64,000 bases of DNA from Gammaproteobacteria bacterium (GTDB taxonomy: Bacteria; Pseudomonadota; Gammaproteobacteria; Steroidobacterales; Steroidobacteraceae), in contig DAHXNV010000005.1 in NCBI GenBank assembly GCA_027365225.1, positions 27,004 through 91,003 of the forward strand. The letters are read 5' to 3'. The position numbers and the translations under genes are program-made. Of the stretch, positions 8,597 to 18,580 are shown piece after piece. The stretch's first letter is position 1; the number at the start of each line of letters is the position of its first letter. The notes under the pieces were generated by a model. That model was not told the DNA's origin, did not search any database, and saw only the letters and a program-made list of their open reading frames with translations.

Positions 8597-9291
8597 TCGG
8601 CGGTCGGCAGCGGCGAGGGCGGGGGACGCGATGTCCGTCGATAGCGCCTGACGAGGCGAGCGTCGAGCCCGCCGCCGGCCAGGTGCAGGGTGAAGATCAG
8701 CTCGCCATTGGACGCCAGGGCATAGCGCTCGGTCAGGGTCGGGCCGTATTCGGGCTTGATCCGCACGACGAAGGCCCGACCGTTCCAGCCGCAGTTCTCA
8801 TCGGCACCGACGTGTCCGAGGGTGACCGCAATGAGCACCCCGGGCGTGCAGTGCTCGGCGCCCGCGCCGGTCTGCTGGGTGAAGGCTCCGGGCGCGACCC
8901 GCAAGGCCAGATCGTTTCCCTCCGGCACGTGGGCGAGGAATTCCTCGACCAGATTCGCCCCGACTCTCGGGGCACTCACCACCACCGCGGGCGCCTGCTG
9001 CTGCGGTGAGTTGCCACCGGATGTCGGGCTCGCGCGCGGGGTGCCTCCCGTGCCGCCACCGGGGGCTGCGCTGGGCGTGTGACCGTGCCCCAGCAATTTC
9101 AGCAGCTGCGATTGCAGATCCGCCACCGCCGCGTCGACCCGGCCGCTGGCGGCTTGGTTGAGCCGCCAGTCGCCGGTCAAGCGAGGCGCATGAGCAGGTG
9201 GGGTAACCTTGAGTTCGACAGCACAGCCCGCCAGCACCCAGGGCAGCAGCACCGCACACAACCACAGCGATCGATGAGGGCGGAGGGGCAT
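8593..9291 (-). CDS. putative lipoprotein of unknown function
   Basis: A 232-residue protein whose start at 9291 gives a clear lipoprotein signal peptide: charged MPLRPHR, a hydrophobic stretch and lipobox LAGC with Cys at about residue 23. The ORF track extends further upstream, into the eda gene in another frame, which is not credible. After the lipobox come a TGDWRLNQAASGRVD segment, a Gly/Pro/Ser-rich linker (about residues 75-105) and a C-terminal domain with two cysteines (HCTPG, ENCGW). I do not recognise the family. It is downstream of eda and may be co-transcribed with it. It probably sits on the inner face of the outer membrane. Confidence 0.6.
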   Translation of the reverse strand: MPLRPHRSLWLCAVLLPWVLAGCAVELKVTPPAHAPRLTGDWRLNQAASGRVDAAVADLQSQLLKLLGHGHTPSAAPGGGTGGTPRASPTSGGNSPQQQAPAVVVSAPRVGANLVEEFLAHVPEGNDLALRVAPGAFTQQTGAGAEHCTPGVLIAVTLGHVGADENCGWNGRAFVVRIKPEYGPTLTERYALASNGELIFTLHLAGGGLDARLVRRYRRTSRPPPSPLPTAD

Positions 9292-9334
9292 CGGGTGGGT
9301 GCCAGGGGTCAGTCTGCGCATCAGGCCGGGCGGC

Positions 9335-9970
9335 TTACCCTCGAACTCTGGCCGCGGCTGCCGCCAGTGCCTCGATGCGCGTCCAGTCGCGCGCCGCCAG
9401 CGTCTGGGCGGGCGAGAGCCACGAGCCCCCCGCACAGAGCACGTTGGGCAGATCGAGGTAGGTCCGGACCGTATCCTGGGTGATGCCACCCGTCGGGCAG
9501 AAGCGGGCCTGCGGGAACGGGCCGGCGAACGCCTTGAGCATCGGGACGCCGCCGGCAAGCGCGGCGGGAAAGAACTTGAAGCAGTGATACCCGTGAGCCA
9601 GTCCCAGCATGAGGTCCGAGGCGCTGGCCACGGCCGGCAGGTAGGGGATGGGACTGTGCAGACCTGCCTCCAGCAGCGCCGATGTCGCCCCGGGGGAGAT
9701 CGCAAACGTCGCGCCCGCGTTGGCGGCCGTGTGCAGATCATCGACCGAAAGTACTGTCCCGGCACCGACGGCTATGTCGGGAACGTCCCGCGCGATTGCC
9801 TCGATGGCGTGCAGTGCCGCACTCGTGCGCAGCGTGACCTCGATGACGCGCAATCCGCCGCGCAGCAGCGCTCGAGCCAGGTCCGGCGCGAGACCGGCGT
9901 CCTCGATCACCACGACCGGCATGACCGGTGACAGCTTGAGTATCCGCTCGATATCCGCTCTGGCGTGCAT
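9335..9970 (-). CDS. eda: KDPG/KHG aldolase (Entner-Doudoroff pathway)
   Basis: A 211-residue class I aldolase that splits 2-keto-3-deoxy-6-phosphogluconate into pyruvate and glyceraldehyde-3-phosphate (and often 4-hydroxy-2-oxoglutarate). The Schiff-base lysine is Lys132 in HCFKFFPA, and Glu44 in VIEVTLRT matches the catalytic glutamate of E. coli Eda. GAGTVLS, SPGAT and CPTGGI are further family motifs. Length fits the trimeric enzyme (about 213). The usual partner edd is not in this window. The lipoprotein gene follows 43 bases downstream. Confidence 0.95.
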   Translation of the reverse strand: MHARADIERILKLSPVMPVVVIEDAGLAPDLARALLRGGLRVIEVTLRTSAALHAIEAIARDVPDIAVGAGTVLSVDDLHTAANAGATFAISPGATSALLEAGLHSPIPYLPAVASASDLMLGLAHGYHCFKFFPAALAGGVPMLKAFAGPFPQARFCPTGGITQDTVRTYLDLPNVLCAGGSWLSPAQTLAARDWTRIEALAAAAARVRG

Positions 9971-10042
9971 GGGCTCTCGATCAGCGTTTCCGGTCTCTTA
10001 TCCTGCAGCAATCCGCGCGGCAGCGGTAGAGCGTCTGGTCGG

Positions 10043-10948
10043 TCAGCATGCCGCGCTCCCCAGAAACCTCAGGCTGCGCTCGGATGCGTCGAGCCGCACG
10101 CGCACGCCCAGGGGGACCGGCTCGTTGAGCTCGCCGTGCCCGATCGGGAAGCCCGCCGCGCACGGCAGCCCTGTGGCGCTCGCCAGGTCCCGCAGGACAT
10201 CGGTACTCGTGAAATCCGCGTCGCGCTCCTCGCAGCGGGTGAACGAGCCGAGCACGATGCCGCGTATCCGGCGGAATACCCCCGCCAGCGCGAGGTGCGT
10301 CCACATGCGATCGAGCCGGTAAGGGCGCTCCCCGATCTCTTCCAGCAGCAGTACCGCGCCGTCGAAACACGGCGCGTACGGTGTGCCGAGCAATGCCGTC
10401 AGCGTCACGAGATTTCCACCGATGAGCGGGCCCTCGGCGATGCCGCCGACGAACGTCATGCCGCCGTGCAGGGGCTCGGCCGGCCGGGGCGACTCGAGCA
10501 GCGCGAACAGCCGCTCGTGGGTCGCTGCGGGCAGAGCGCCGAGCTGCGTGAGTACCGGGCCGTGAACGGTGACGTGACCTGCGCGCCCCAGCGCGGCATG
10601 CAACGCGACGATGTCCGAGAAGCCGACCACGGCTTTGGGGGTGATGGGAGCGCCCTCGAGTTCGCGCAGCAGGCGCATCGCGCCGTAGCCGCCGCGCGCA
10701 CAGAAGACCGCCTTGATCTGCGGGTCGGCGAGCGCTGCGGCGAGCTCGGTCAACCGGCGCGTATCATCGCCGGCCAGGTAGCGCCGCCGAGCCAGGATTC
10801 CCGGGTCGAACTCGACGTGATAACGACTCGAGACCGACGCGAGGCCCGCATCGAAAGCCGCCCGCTCGAACGGGCCCGAGGGTGCGACGACGGCGACGCG
10901 GTCCCCGGGGCGCACGGCCGGATAAGGGCGGCAGGGGGCTTCTGGCAT
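10043..10948 (-). CDS. ldcA: LD-carboxypeptidase (peptidase family S66)
   Basis: A 301-residue serine peptidase that trims the terminal D-alanine from murein tetrapeptides during peptidoglycan recycling in the cytoplasm. VRPGDRVAVVAPSGPF opens the Rossmann-like domain; VFCARGGYGAMRLL, the nucleophile Ser in VVGFSDIVALH, the catalytic Glu in LLLEEIGERPYRLDRM and His in FPIGHGELN are all present. Start at ATG 10948 was preferred over the track's start at 11164, which would overlap the kdp leader and add 72 non-homologous residues. It is divergent from the kdp operon. Confidence 0.92.
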   Translation of the reverse strand: MPEAPCRPYPAVRPGDRVAVVAPSGPFERAAFDAGLASVSSRYHVEFDPGILARRRYLAGDDTRRLTELAAALADPQIKAVFCARGGYGAMRLLRELEGAPITPKAVVGFSDIVALHAALGRAGHVTVHGPVLTQLGALPAATHERLFALLESPRPAEPLHGGMTFVGGIAEGPLIGGNLVTLTALLGTPYAPCFDGAVLLLEEIGERPYRLDRMWTHLALAGVFRRIRGIVLGSFTRCEERDADFTSTDVLRDLASATGLPCAAGFPIGHGELNEPVPLGVRVRLDASERSLRFLGSAAC

Positions 10949-11113
10949 GGGCTGAGTCGTGGCGTGGAACCCCAGGCGATCAAGAATGTATTCTCCGTCA
11001 GGTGCTTCACCGAGACCAGCGTGGTGCTTTTTTAACCCAATGCTCACAGCCCGCGCGGTAGCGTTCGCGACCTTGTTCGCTCCCACGGGGAGCAGTGCAC
11101 GGGAGAGACCCGG

Positions 11114-11206
11114 ATGGATATCGTCTACATCCTGCTCATCGCCGCCCTGTATGCGGTGACCCACGCGATCATCTGGGCGATCTCGCGCCTGGGAGACCGC
11201 GGATGA
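11114..11206 (+). CDS. small membrane protein upstream of kdpF
   Basis: A 30-residue ORF (MDIVYILLIAALYAVTHAII...) too short for the ORF track. It has one hydrophobic helix, a GGGAGAGA ribosome-binding site eight bases or so upstream, and overlaps the kdpF start in an ATGA arrangement, so it is translationally coupled to the operon. Similar tiny hydrophobic ORFs occur before kdpF in other proteobacteria. It may be an accessory of the Kdp complex; function is unknown. Confidence 0.6.
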   Translation: MDIVYILLIAALYAVTHAIIWAISRLGDRG

Positions 11207-11292
11207 GTGTCGCTTATGTGATCTGCGGTCTGCTGGCGCTCGGCCTGACCGGCTACCTCCTCTATGCCCTGTTCAAGCCGGAGAAGTTCTGA
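11203..11292 (+). CDS. kdpF: K+-transporting ATPase small subunit KdpF
   Basis: A 29-residue single-helix protein (MSVAYVICGLLALGLTGYLLYALFKPEKF) with the typical KdpF ending A-L-F-x-P-E-K-F. KdpF stabilises the KdpABC complex, acting a little like a lipid. The start overlaps the preceding small ORF and the stop overlaps the kdpA start (TGATG), so translation of all three is coupled. The ORF track lists a longer version from 11095, which would overlap the small ORF. Confidence 0.9.
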   Translation: MSVAYVICGLLALGLTGYLLYALFKPEKF

Positions 11293-13073
11293 TGACCGCA
11301 CAGTCCTGGGGGCTGCTCGCCCTGTTCCTCGCCATTGCGCTGCTGTGCGTGAGGCCGTTCGGCCTCTACATGGCCCAGGTCATGGAGGGCGCGCCCATCT
11401 GGCCGGTGCGCGTCGGCGGCGCGCTCGAGCGGCTGATTTACCGGCTGTGCGGGGTCGATCCGGCCGCCGAGACCGGCTGGAAGCGCTACGCGGTCGCACT
11501 GCTCGTGTTCAACGCCCTCGGGGCGCTGCTGCTGTACGCGCTGCAGCGGCTGCAATTCTACCTCCCGCTCAACCCGCAACATCTGCCCGGACCGCCGCCG
11601 AACTCCGCGTTCAACACGGCGCTCAGCTTCGTCACCAATACGAACTGGCAGAGCTACACGCCCGAGACCACCATGGGCTATCTCACCCAGATGGCCGGCC
11701 TCACCGTACAGAACTTCCTGTCCGCGGCCACGGGCATCGTGGTGGCGGTGGCGCTGATCCGCGGGCTCGCCCGCCACAGCGCCAGGACCATCGGCAATTT
11801 CTGGGTGGACCTCACGCGCGTGACGCTTTACGTGCTGCTGCCGATCGCCGCGGTGATCGCGATCGCGCTGGTCAGCCAGGGAGTGATCCAGAACTTCAGC
11901 GCCTACAAGACCGTGTCGCTGCTGCAGCCGGTTACCTACCGGCAGCAGCAGGTGAATGCCGCCGGCCAGCCGGTCATGCAGACCGTCACCACCGACGAGC
12001 AGACGCTGCCCATGGGGCCGGTCGCCTCGCAGGAGGCAATCAAGGAACTCGGCACCAACGGCGGGGGCTTCTTCAACGCCAACTCCGCCCACCCCTACGA
12101 GAATCCGGACGCATTGACCAACCTGATCGAGATGCTGGCGATCGTCCTGATACCCGCCGCGCTCACCTACACCTTCGGGCACATGGTGGGCGACACCCGG
12201 CAGGGCTGGGCGGTGCTGGCCGCGATGATCATCCTGTTCGTGCCGCTGTACGCGCTGTGCAATCATGCCGAGCAACTCGGCAATCCCCGCCTCAGCGCGC
12301 TCGGGGTGAATCAGACCGCCAGCCGCCTGCAAAGCGGCGGCAACATGGAAGGCAAGGAGGTGCGCTTCGGCATTTCCGGCTCGACGCTGTTCGCCACGCT
12401 CGCCACCGCCACTTCGACCGGTGCGGCGAACTCGACGTACGACTCGTACATGCCGCTCGGCGGCATGGTGCCGCTGTTCGACATGATGCTCGGCGAGGTG
12501 GTGTTCGGCGGTGTCGGGTCGGGCCTGTACTCGATGCTGATTTTCGCGATCGTCGGCATCTTCATCGCCGGTCTCATGATCGGCCGCACACCGGAGTATC
12601 TGGGCAAGAAGATCGAGGCGTTCGAGATCAAGATGAGCTCGATCGCCATCCTGGTCATGCCCGCTCTGGTGCTGGTGGGCACCGCCGTGGCCGTGAGCGT
12701 CCCGGCTGGACGGGCCGGACCGCTCAATCCCGGCGCCCACGGGTTCTCCGAGATCCTCTATGCCTTCACCTCGGCAGCCAACAACAACGGCAGCGCGTTC
12801 GCCGGCATCAGCGCCGATACGCGCTTCTACAACATCGCGCTCGGCCTGGCGATGTGGATCGGCCGCTTTTGGCCGATCGCGGCCGTGCTCGCCGTCGCCG
12901 GCTCGCTCGCCGCCAAGAAGCGCATTCCCGTCAGCGCCGGCACCATGCCCACGCATGGTCCGACGTTCATCGCTTTGTTGATCGGCACGGTGCTGTTGGT
13001 CGGCGCGCTCACCTTCGTGCCAGCCCTCGCGCTCGGGCCCATCGTCGAGCACCTGCTGCTCTGGAGTCATTGA
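11292..13073 (+). CDS. kdpA: K+-transporting ATPase subunit A (channel-like)
   Basis: A 593-residue integral membrane protein of the superfamily of K+ transporters, providing the potassium pathway of the KdpFABC pump. Selectivity-region motifs such as [16 protein letters not shown] and [21 protein letters not shown] are visible, and the length is standard (557-600). It is the third gene of the kdp operon with one-base coupling to kdpF and a one-base gap to kdpB. High-affinity K+ uptake under potassium limitation or osmotic upshift is the established role. Confidence 0.97.
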   Translation: MTAQSWGLLALFLAIALLCVRPFGLYMAQVMEGAPIWPVRVGGALERLIYRLCGVDPAAETGWKRYAVALLVFNALGALLLYALQRLQFYLPLNPQHLPGPPPNSAFNTALSFVTNTNWQSYTPETTMGYLTQMAGLTVQNFLSAATGIVVAVALIRGLARHSARTIGNFWVDLTRVTLYVLLPIAAVIAIALVSQGVIQNFSAYKTVSLLQPVTYRQQQVNAAGQPVMQTVTTDEQTLPMGPVASQEAIKELGTNGGGFFNANSAHPYENPDALTNLIEMLAIVLIPAALTYTFGHMVGDTRQGWAVLAAMIILFVPLYALCNHAEQLGNPRLSALGVNQTASRLQSGGNMEGKEVRFGISGSTLFATLATATSTGAANSTYDSYMPLGGMVPLFDMMLGEVVFGGVGSGLYSMLIFAIVGIFIAGLMIGRTPEYLGKKIEAFEIKMSSIAILVMPALVLVGTAVAVSVPAGRAGPLNPGAHGFSEILYAFTSAANNNGSAFAGISADTRFYNIALGLAMWIGRFWPIAAVLAVAGSLAAKKRIPVSAGTMPTHGPTFIALLIGTVLLVGALTFVPALALGPIVEHLLLWSH

Positions 13074-13074
13074 C

Positions 13075-15138
13075 ATGCGTCGCAAGCTCTCCATGCTCGA
13101 CCGCTCGCTGTTTGGACCGGCGCTCGCCGATTCGGTGCGCAAGCTCGACCCTAGGGTGCAGTGGCGCAATCCGGTGATGTTCGTGGTGTATCTGGGCAGC
13201 ATCCTCACCACGGGCCTGTGGATCGAGGCGCTGTTCGGGCCAGGGGAGGCACCGGCGTGGTTCATCTTCAGTGTCGCGATCTGGCTGTGGTTCACGGTGC
13301 TGTTCGCAAATTTTGCCGAGGCGCTGGCCGAAGGGCGCAGCAAGGCCCAGGCGGCGAGCCTCAAAGGCCTGAAGCAGACCGTGGAAGCCAAGCGGCTTGC
13401 CGACCCCGCCGACCGTACACGGGTGACGCGGGTGCGGGCCGACGGGTTGCGCAAGGGCGATGTCGTCCTGGTGGAGGCGGGCGATTTCATTCCCGGCGAC
13501 GGCGAAGTCGTCGAGGGAGCCGCCTCGGTCGATGAGAGCGCGATCACCGGCGAGTCCGCCCCCGTCATCCGCGAGTCCGGCGGAGATTTCTCCTCCGTCA
13601 CCGGCGGCACGCGCGTGCTGTCGGACTGGATCGTGGTGCGCATCTCGGTCAATCCGGGCGAGACCTTCATCGACCGCATGATCGCCATGGTCGAGTCTGC
13701 CAAGCGGCAGAAGACCCCGAATGAGATCGCGCTCACCATCCTGCTCGTGGCGCTCACCCTGGTATTCGTGTTCGCCACCGCGACGTTGCTGCCGTATTCA
13801 CTCTACAGCGTCGCGGTCACCAAGCTCGGCACCCCCGTCACGATCACCGCACTCATCGCGCTGCTGGTGTGTCTGATTCCGACCACCATCGGCGGCCTGC
13901 TCTCGGCGATCGGGGTGGCCGGCATGAGCCGCATGATGCAGGCCAACGTGATCGCGACCTCGGGCCGCGCGGTCGAAGCGGCCGGCGATGTCGACGTGTT
14001 GCTACTCGACAAGACCGGCACGATCACGCTGGGCAACCGGCAGGCCGCGGCGTTCATTCCGGCCGACGGCGTGACCGATGAGGAGCTGGCCAGTGCCGCC
14101 CAGCTGGCCTCGCTCGCCGATGAGACGCCGGAAGGGCGCAGCATCGTCGTGCTGGCCAAGCAGCGTTTCAAGCTGCGCGAGCGGGATCTCACCGCGTTGC
14201 GCGGGACGTTCGTGCCCTTCTCCGCGCACACACGCATGAGCGGCGTCGACATCCACGGGCGCCAGATCCGCAAGGGTGCGGCGGACGCCATCCGCAAGCA
14301 GGTCGAATCACTCGGACAGGACTTTCCGCAGGCGGTGCTCGAGGCGGTGAAAACGATCGCGCGCCGGGGTAGTACGCCGCTGCTGGTGAGCGACGGCCCG
14401 CGGGTGCTCGGGATCATCGAGTTGAAGGATATCGTCAAGGGCGGCATCAAGGAGCGGTTCGGCGAGCTGCGCCGCATGGGCATCAAGACGGTGATGATCA
14501 CCGGCGACAATCCGCTGACCGCCGCGGCAATCGCCGCCGAGGCCGGTGTCGATGACTTTCTCGCGGAGGCGACTCCGGAGGCGAAGCTGAAGCTCATTCG
14601 CGCCCACCAGGCCGAAGGCCGGCTGGTGGCGATGACCGGCGACGGTACCAACGACGCGCCGGCGCTCGCGCAGGCCGACGTCGCCGTCGCGATGAACACC
14701 GGGACTCAGGCGGCCAAAGAGGCCGGCAACATGGTCGACCTCGACTCCAACCCCACCAAGTTGATCGAGGTGGTGGAGACGGGCAAACAGATGCTGATGA
14801 CGCGCGGCTCGCTCACCACCTTCAGCATCGCCAACGACGTCGCCAAGTATTTCGCGATCATCCCGGCGGTGTTCGCCACCACCTATCCGCAGCTCAATGC
14901 GCTCAACGTCATGCATCTGACCAGCCCGATCTCGGCGATCCTCTCGGCGGTGATCTTCAATGCGCTCATCATCGTTGTCTTGATTCCGCTCGCGCTGAAG
15001 GGGGTGCGCTACCGGCCGCTCGGCGCCGGTACGCTGTTGCGCCGCAATATGCTGATCTACGGCCTGGGCGGGATCATCGTGCCGTTCCTCGGCATCAAGT
15101 TGATCGACATGGGCCTGACTTTCCTTCATCTGACCTGA
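13075..15138 (+). CDS. kdpB: K+-transporting P-type ATPase subunit B
   Basis: A 687-residue P-type ATPase, the energy-coupling subunit. The phosphorylated aspartate lies in [14 protein letters not shown]; the actuator-domain loop is [10 protein letters not shown], the hinge [18 protein letters not shown] and the [11 protein letters not shown] motif completes the phosphorylation domain. The N-terminal serine-regulated TGES-type loop is intact, so the pump should be active. It lies one base after kdpA. Confidence 0.98.
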   Translation: MRRKLSMLDRSLFGPALADSVRKLDPRVQWRNPVMFVVYLGSILTTGLWIEALFGPGEAPAWFIFSVAIWLWFTVLFANFAEALAEGRSKAQAASLKGLKQTVEAKRLADPADRTRVTRVRADGLRKGDVVLVEAGDFIPGDGEVVEGAASVDESAITGESAPVIRESGGDFSSVTGGTRVLSDWIVVRISVNPGETFIDRMIAMVESAKRQKTPNEIALTILLVALTLVFVFATATLLPYSLYSVAVTKLGTPVTITALIALLVCLIPTTIGGLLSAIGVAGMSRMMQANVIATSGRAVEAAGDVDVLLLDKTGTITLGNRQAAAFIPADGVTDEELASAAQLASLADETPEGRSIVVLAKQRFKLRERDLTALRGTFVPFSAHTRMSGVDIHGRQIRKGAADAIRKQVESLGQDFPQAVLEAVKTIARRGSTPLLVSDGPRVLGIIELKDIVKGGIKERFGELRRMGIKTVMITGDNPLTAAAIAAEAGVDDFLAEATPEAKLKLIRAHQAEGRLVAMTGDGTNDAPALAQADVAVAMNTGTQAAKEAGNMVDLDSNPTKLIEVVETGKQMLMTRGSLTTFSIANDVAKYFAIIPAVFATTYPQLNALNVMHLTSPISAILSAVIFNALIIVVLIPLALKGVRYRPLGAGTLLRRNMLIYGLGGIIVPFLGIKLIDMGLTFLHLT

Positions 15139-15233
15139 GCGGTGATGCCATGACAGAATTGCCCGGAGCAATTTTCGATGCGACGGCGCCGCGCTCCCAC
15201 AGGGGCGAGGTCCGGGAAGGACCGGCTAAATCC

Positions 15234-15815
15234 ATGCTGCGCCCCGCGGTCGTGCTGCTGCTCATCATGACGGCGCTGACCGGCGTCGTTTATCCGCTCG
15301 TCATTACCGCCATTGCGCAAGTGGTGTTCCCGGTCCAGGCCGGCGGCAGTCTGATCCTGCGTGACGGCAAGGTCATCGGGTCGCGCCTGATCGGCCAGCC
15401 GTTCAGTGCCGCGGGGTACTTCTGGAGCCGACCCTCGGCGAGTACCCCGCAGCCGTACAACGGGCTGGATTCCGGCGGTTCCAATCTCGGACCGTTGAAT
15501 CCGGCCCTCATCCAGGCCGTCAAGGCCCGTATCGCCGCCTTGCGGGCCGCCGATCCCGGTAATACCGCGCCGATCCCCGTGGACCTGGTGACCGCCTCCG
15601 CCAGCGGGCTCGATCCGGACATCAGTCTGGCGGCCGCCTACTACCAGGCCGGCCGGGTCGCGCGCGCCCGCCATTTGAGCCTCGCCACGGTGCGTGGTCT
15701 GATCGGCGCACACGCCCGGTACCCCTGGCTCGGGGTGCTTGGCCAGCCCCGCGTGAATGTGCTGGAGCTCAATCTGGCCCTGGACGCCGTGACACAGCCG
15801 GCGGGCGACAAATAG
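15234..15815 (+). CDS. kdpC: K+-transporting ATPase subunit C
   Basis: A 193-residue subunit with one N-terminal membrane helix ([21 protein letters not shown]) and a periplasmic domain carrying [28 protein letters not shown] and [15 protein letters not shown], all conserved in KdpC. It acts as a catalytic chaperone of the pump. The ORF track starts at 15150, adding 28 residues; the start at 15234 aligns with known KdpC proteins and has a GGAAGGA element 12 bases upstream. The upstream ATG at 15150 remains possible. Confidence 0.93.
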   Translation: MLRPAVVLLLIMTALTGVVYPLVITAIAQVVFPVQAGGSLILRDGKVIGSRLIGQPFSAAGYFWSRPSASTPQPYNGLDSGGSNLGPLNPALIQAVKARIAALRAADPGNTAPIPVDLVTASASGLDPDISLAAAYYQAGRVARARHLSLATVRGLIGAHARYPWLGVLGQPRVNVLELNLALDAVTQPAGDK

Positions 15816-15872
15816 CCGGCGTAATGAGCGAAGGGCGCGCGCGCCACGGGCCTCCCGGCGGATAATGCCGGG

Positions 15873-18572
15873 GTGAATGCTCCGACCGCCGATCTCAGAC
15901 CTGATCCGGATCAACTGCTCGCCCAAGTCAAGGCCCAGGAAGAGCGGGCCACCCGGGGGCGGTTGCGTATCTTTTTCGGCTCCTCCGCAGGGGTCGGCAA
16001 GACCTATTCCATGCTGCGGGCGGCCCGCTCGGAGCGGGCCGCGGGCACCGACGTGGCCATCGGCTATCTCGAGCCCCACGGCCGCCTCGAGACCGAGCAG
16101 CTGGCCGAAGGGCTGGAGCGCCTGCCGACGCTGTCGGTCGCCTATCGCGGCATCGTGCGCCAGGAGTTCGACCTCGATGCGGCGCTCGCGCGCCGGCCGG
16201 CCATCGTGTTGGTCGATGAGCTGGCGCACTCCAATCTGATCGGTGGCGTACCGCAGCCGCGCCACCCGAAGCGCTGGCAGGACATCGAGGAACTCCTCGT
16301 GGCCGGCATCAACGTCTGGACCACGGTCAATGTCCAGCACCTCGAGAGTCTGAACGACCTGGTCTTTCAAACCACCGGCGTGCGTCAGACCGAGACGCTC
16401 CCCGACCGGGTTTTCGATGAAGCCGACGACATCGAGCTGATCGATCTACCGGCCGACGATCTGATCGCGCGGTTGCATGCCGGCAAGGTGTATGTGTCCG
16501 ACGCCGTGGCGGCCGCTTCCGAGCGCTTCTTCCGCAAGTCGAACCTGATGGCGCTGCGCGAGATCGCGCTGCGCCGGGTCGCCGAGCGGGTGGAGGCCGC
16601 GTCCCGCGCCCTGCACACCGGTCATGCCCGCGGCCGTATTGTCGGGGACCGTATTCTTGTGGCGGTCGGCCCGGACGATCAGGCCGAGCAGCTGGTGCGC
16701 ACGGGTAAACGCATGGCCGACGCTCTCGCGGCGAGCTGGCTGGTGGTGTATGTCGAGACGCCGGCCCTTTTGCGTCTGTCCGAAACATTGCGCAATCGTA
16801 GGATCAACGTGCTGCGATTGGCCGAATCCCTCGGCGCGGAGACGGTGACCCTGGACGGACCGTCCGCGGCGGCGGCTCTGCTGGAGTACGCGCAGACGCG
16901 CCGTGTCACACGCGTTCTGGTCGGTGCGCCGAAGCGGCGCGGCTGGCGCGCATGGACGCGCGCATCCACCTCGACCGTGCTGGTGAAGCAGGCACGGGGA
17001 TTCGACGTGATCGTGGTGGCGCCGGCGGGAAGGACGAAGCGGGTGGCGCCGGCCCACCTGCCCGCCGGGGGCTTCCAGGCGGACATTCCGTGGGAGCGGT
17101 ACGGCTGGGCGGCGGGCGTAAGCGGGCTGTGCACGCTGCTCGCATTCGCGATGTACCCGCATTTCGATCTGTCGAATCTCGCCATGGTCTATCTGCTCGG
17201 CGTCACGGTGGCGGGCCTGCGCCTCGGGCGCGGCCCCTCGGCGCTCACGGCCGTGCTCAACGTGCTGTTGTTCTGTTTTTCCTTCGTGCCCCCGAGGTTC
17301 ACGTTCGCCGTCGCCGACTTCCAGTACTTCATAACCTTTGCGGCCATGCTCATCATCGGCCTGGTGATTGCGACCCTCACCGCCAACGTGCGCCAGCAGA
17401 CCCGGGTCGCCGGTGCACGCGAGCGGCGTACCGCCGCGCTGTATGCCATGAGCCGTGAGCTGGCGGTGACGCGTGGGATCGAGAACATGGCGGGTGTGGC
17501 CGTGCGGCACGTGGCCGAGGTATTCGACTGCCGGGCCGTGGTGCTGCTGCCGGATGTGGCGGGCAAGCTGCACTGCCCGCGCGGGCAGCCGTCGGAGCAT
17601 TCGCTGCGTGGCGCCGATCTTGCCGTGGCGCAGTGGGTCAACGATCATGGCCAGCGCGCCGGCCTGGGCTCCGATACTCTGCCGGCGGCACCGGCGCTGT
17701 ACGTGCCGCTCGGAGACGAGCAGCGCGCGACCGGAGTGTTGGCGGTGTTGCCGGCCAATCCGCGGCGGGTGTTGCTGCCGGAGCAGAGCCAGCTGCTGCA
17801 TACCTTCGCCGGGCAGATTGGGCTCGCGCTCGAGCGCGCCCGCTTCGCCGATGCGGCGCAGGCCTCGAGCCTGGCCGTGGAGCGCGAGAGCCTGCGCAAC
17901 ACGCTGCTGGCGTCGATCTCGCACGACTTGCGCACGCCGCTCGCGGTCATGGTCGGCGCCGCCAGTACGCTGACCGAGCGCGGCGAGGCACTCCAGCCGA
18001 GCAAGCGCCGGGAGTTGGCCGCCTCCATCGAGGTGAAGGCGCGCGAGATGTCGGAGCTCGTGTCCAACGTGCTCGACCTGATGCGGTTCCAGTCCGGCGA
18101 AGTGCCGCTGATGCGCGATTGGCAGAGCGTCGAGGATCTGGCCGGCGCCGGACTGCAGCGCATCCAGGAGCGACTGCAGGATCACACCGTGGATCTGAAG
18201 ATCCCGCCCGACCTGCCGCCGGTGTACGTCGACGCGGGCTTCGTGGCGCAGTTGTTCGCCAATCTGTTCGACAACCTCGCGAAATACACTCCCCCAGGCA
18301 CGCATGCCTGGGTGTCGGCGATCAACGAGGGCGCCAGCGTGCGCGTGGTCGTCGAGGACGACGGTCCGGGGCTGCCGGCGGGCGATCCCGAGCAGCTGTT
18401 CGAGAAGTTTCAGCGCGGCAGCGGCGAGGGCGCGGTCGCCGGGGCGGGCCTGGGACTGACCATCTGCCGCGCGATCGTGCGGGCCCATGGCGGGGAGATC
18501 TCGGCGCGGCGTCGGGACGGCGGCGGTGCCCGGTTCGAGTTCACGCTGCCGGCGCGGGAGCCGCGCGCTTGA
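15873..18572 (+). CDS. kdpD: potassium-sensing histidine kinase KdpD
   Basis: An 899-residue sensor with a GTG start. The N-terminal KdpD domain has a Walker A motif (GSSAGVGKTYSML, about residues 33-45) and VDELAHSN; a USP-like domain follows, then four clustered membrane helices (about residues 405-500), a GAF-like region, and the kinase core. The phosphorylated His is in SISHDLRTPL near residue 683, with N-box LFDNLAKY and G motifs DDGPGLPAG and GAGLGLTI. It reads K+ limitation or osmotic stress and phosphorylates KdpE. It follows kdpC by 57 bases in the same operon. Confidence 0.96.
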   Translation: MNAPTADLRPDPDQLLAQVKAQEERATRGRLRIFFGSSAGVGKTYSMLRAARSERAAGTDVAIGYLEPHGRLETEQLAEGLERLPTLSVAYRGIVRQEFDLDAALARRPAIVLVDELAHSNLIGGVPQPRHPKRWQDIEELLVAGINVWTTVNVQHLESLNDLVFQTTGVRQTETLPDRVFDEADDIELIDLPADDLIARLHAGKVYVSDAVAAASERFFRKSNLMALREIALRRVAERVEAASRALHTGHARGRIVGDRILVAVGPDDQAEQLVRTGKRMADALAASWLVVYVETPALLRLSETLRNRRINVLRLAESLGAETVTLDGPSAAAALLEYAQTRRVTRVLVGAPKRRGWRAWTRASTSTVLVKQARGFDVIVVAPAGRTKRVAPAHLPAGGFQADIPWERYGWAAGVSGLCTLLAFAMYPHFDLSNLAMVYLLGVTVAGLRLGRGPSALTAVLNVLLFCFSFVPPRFTFAVADFQYFITFAAMLIIGLVIATLTANVRQQTRVAGARERRTAALYAMSRELAVTRGIENMAGVAVRHVAEVFDCRAVVLLPDVAGKLHCPRGQPSEHSLRGADLAVAQWVNDHGQRAGLGSDTLPAAPALYVPLGDEQRATGVLAVLPANPRRVLLPEQSQLLHTFAGQIGLALERARFADAAQASSLAVERESLRNTLLASISHDLRTPLAVMVGAASTLTERGEALQPSKRRELAASIEVKAREMSELVSNVLDLMRFQSGEVPLMRDWQSVEDLAGAGLQRIQERLQDHTVDLKIPPDLPPVYVDAGFVAQLFANLFDNLAKYTPPGTHAWVSAINEGASVRVVVEDDGPGLPAGDPEQLFEKFQRGSGEGAVAGAGLGLTICRAIVRAHGGEISARRRDGGGARFEFTLPAREPRA

Positions 18573-18580
18573 CCGAAGCG

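Noticed and set aside
11262-13778. 838-residue minus-strand ORF
   Set aside because: Antisense to kdpA/kdpB, His/Arg/Asp-rich shadow of conserved genes.
16446-18488. 680-residue minus-strand ORF
   Set aside because: Antisense shadow of kdpD.
17633-18580. N-terminal extension of the frame containing kdpE
   Set aside because: It lies out of frame within kdpD; KdpE homology begins at 18581.
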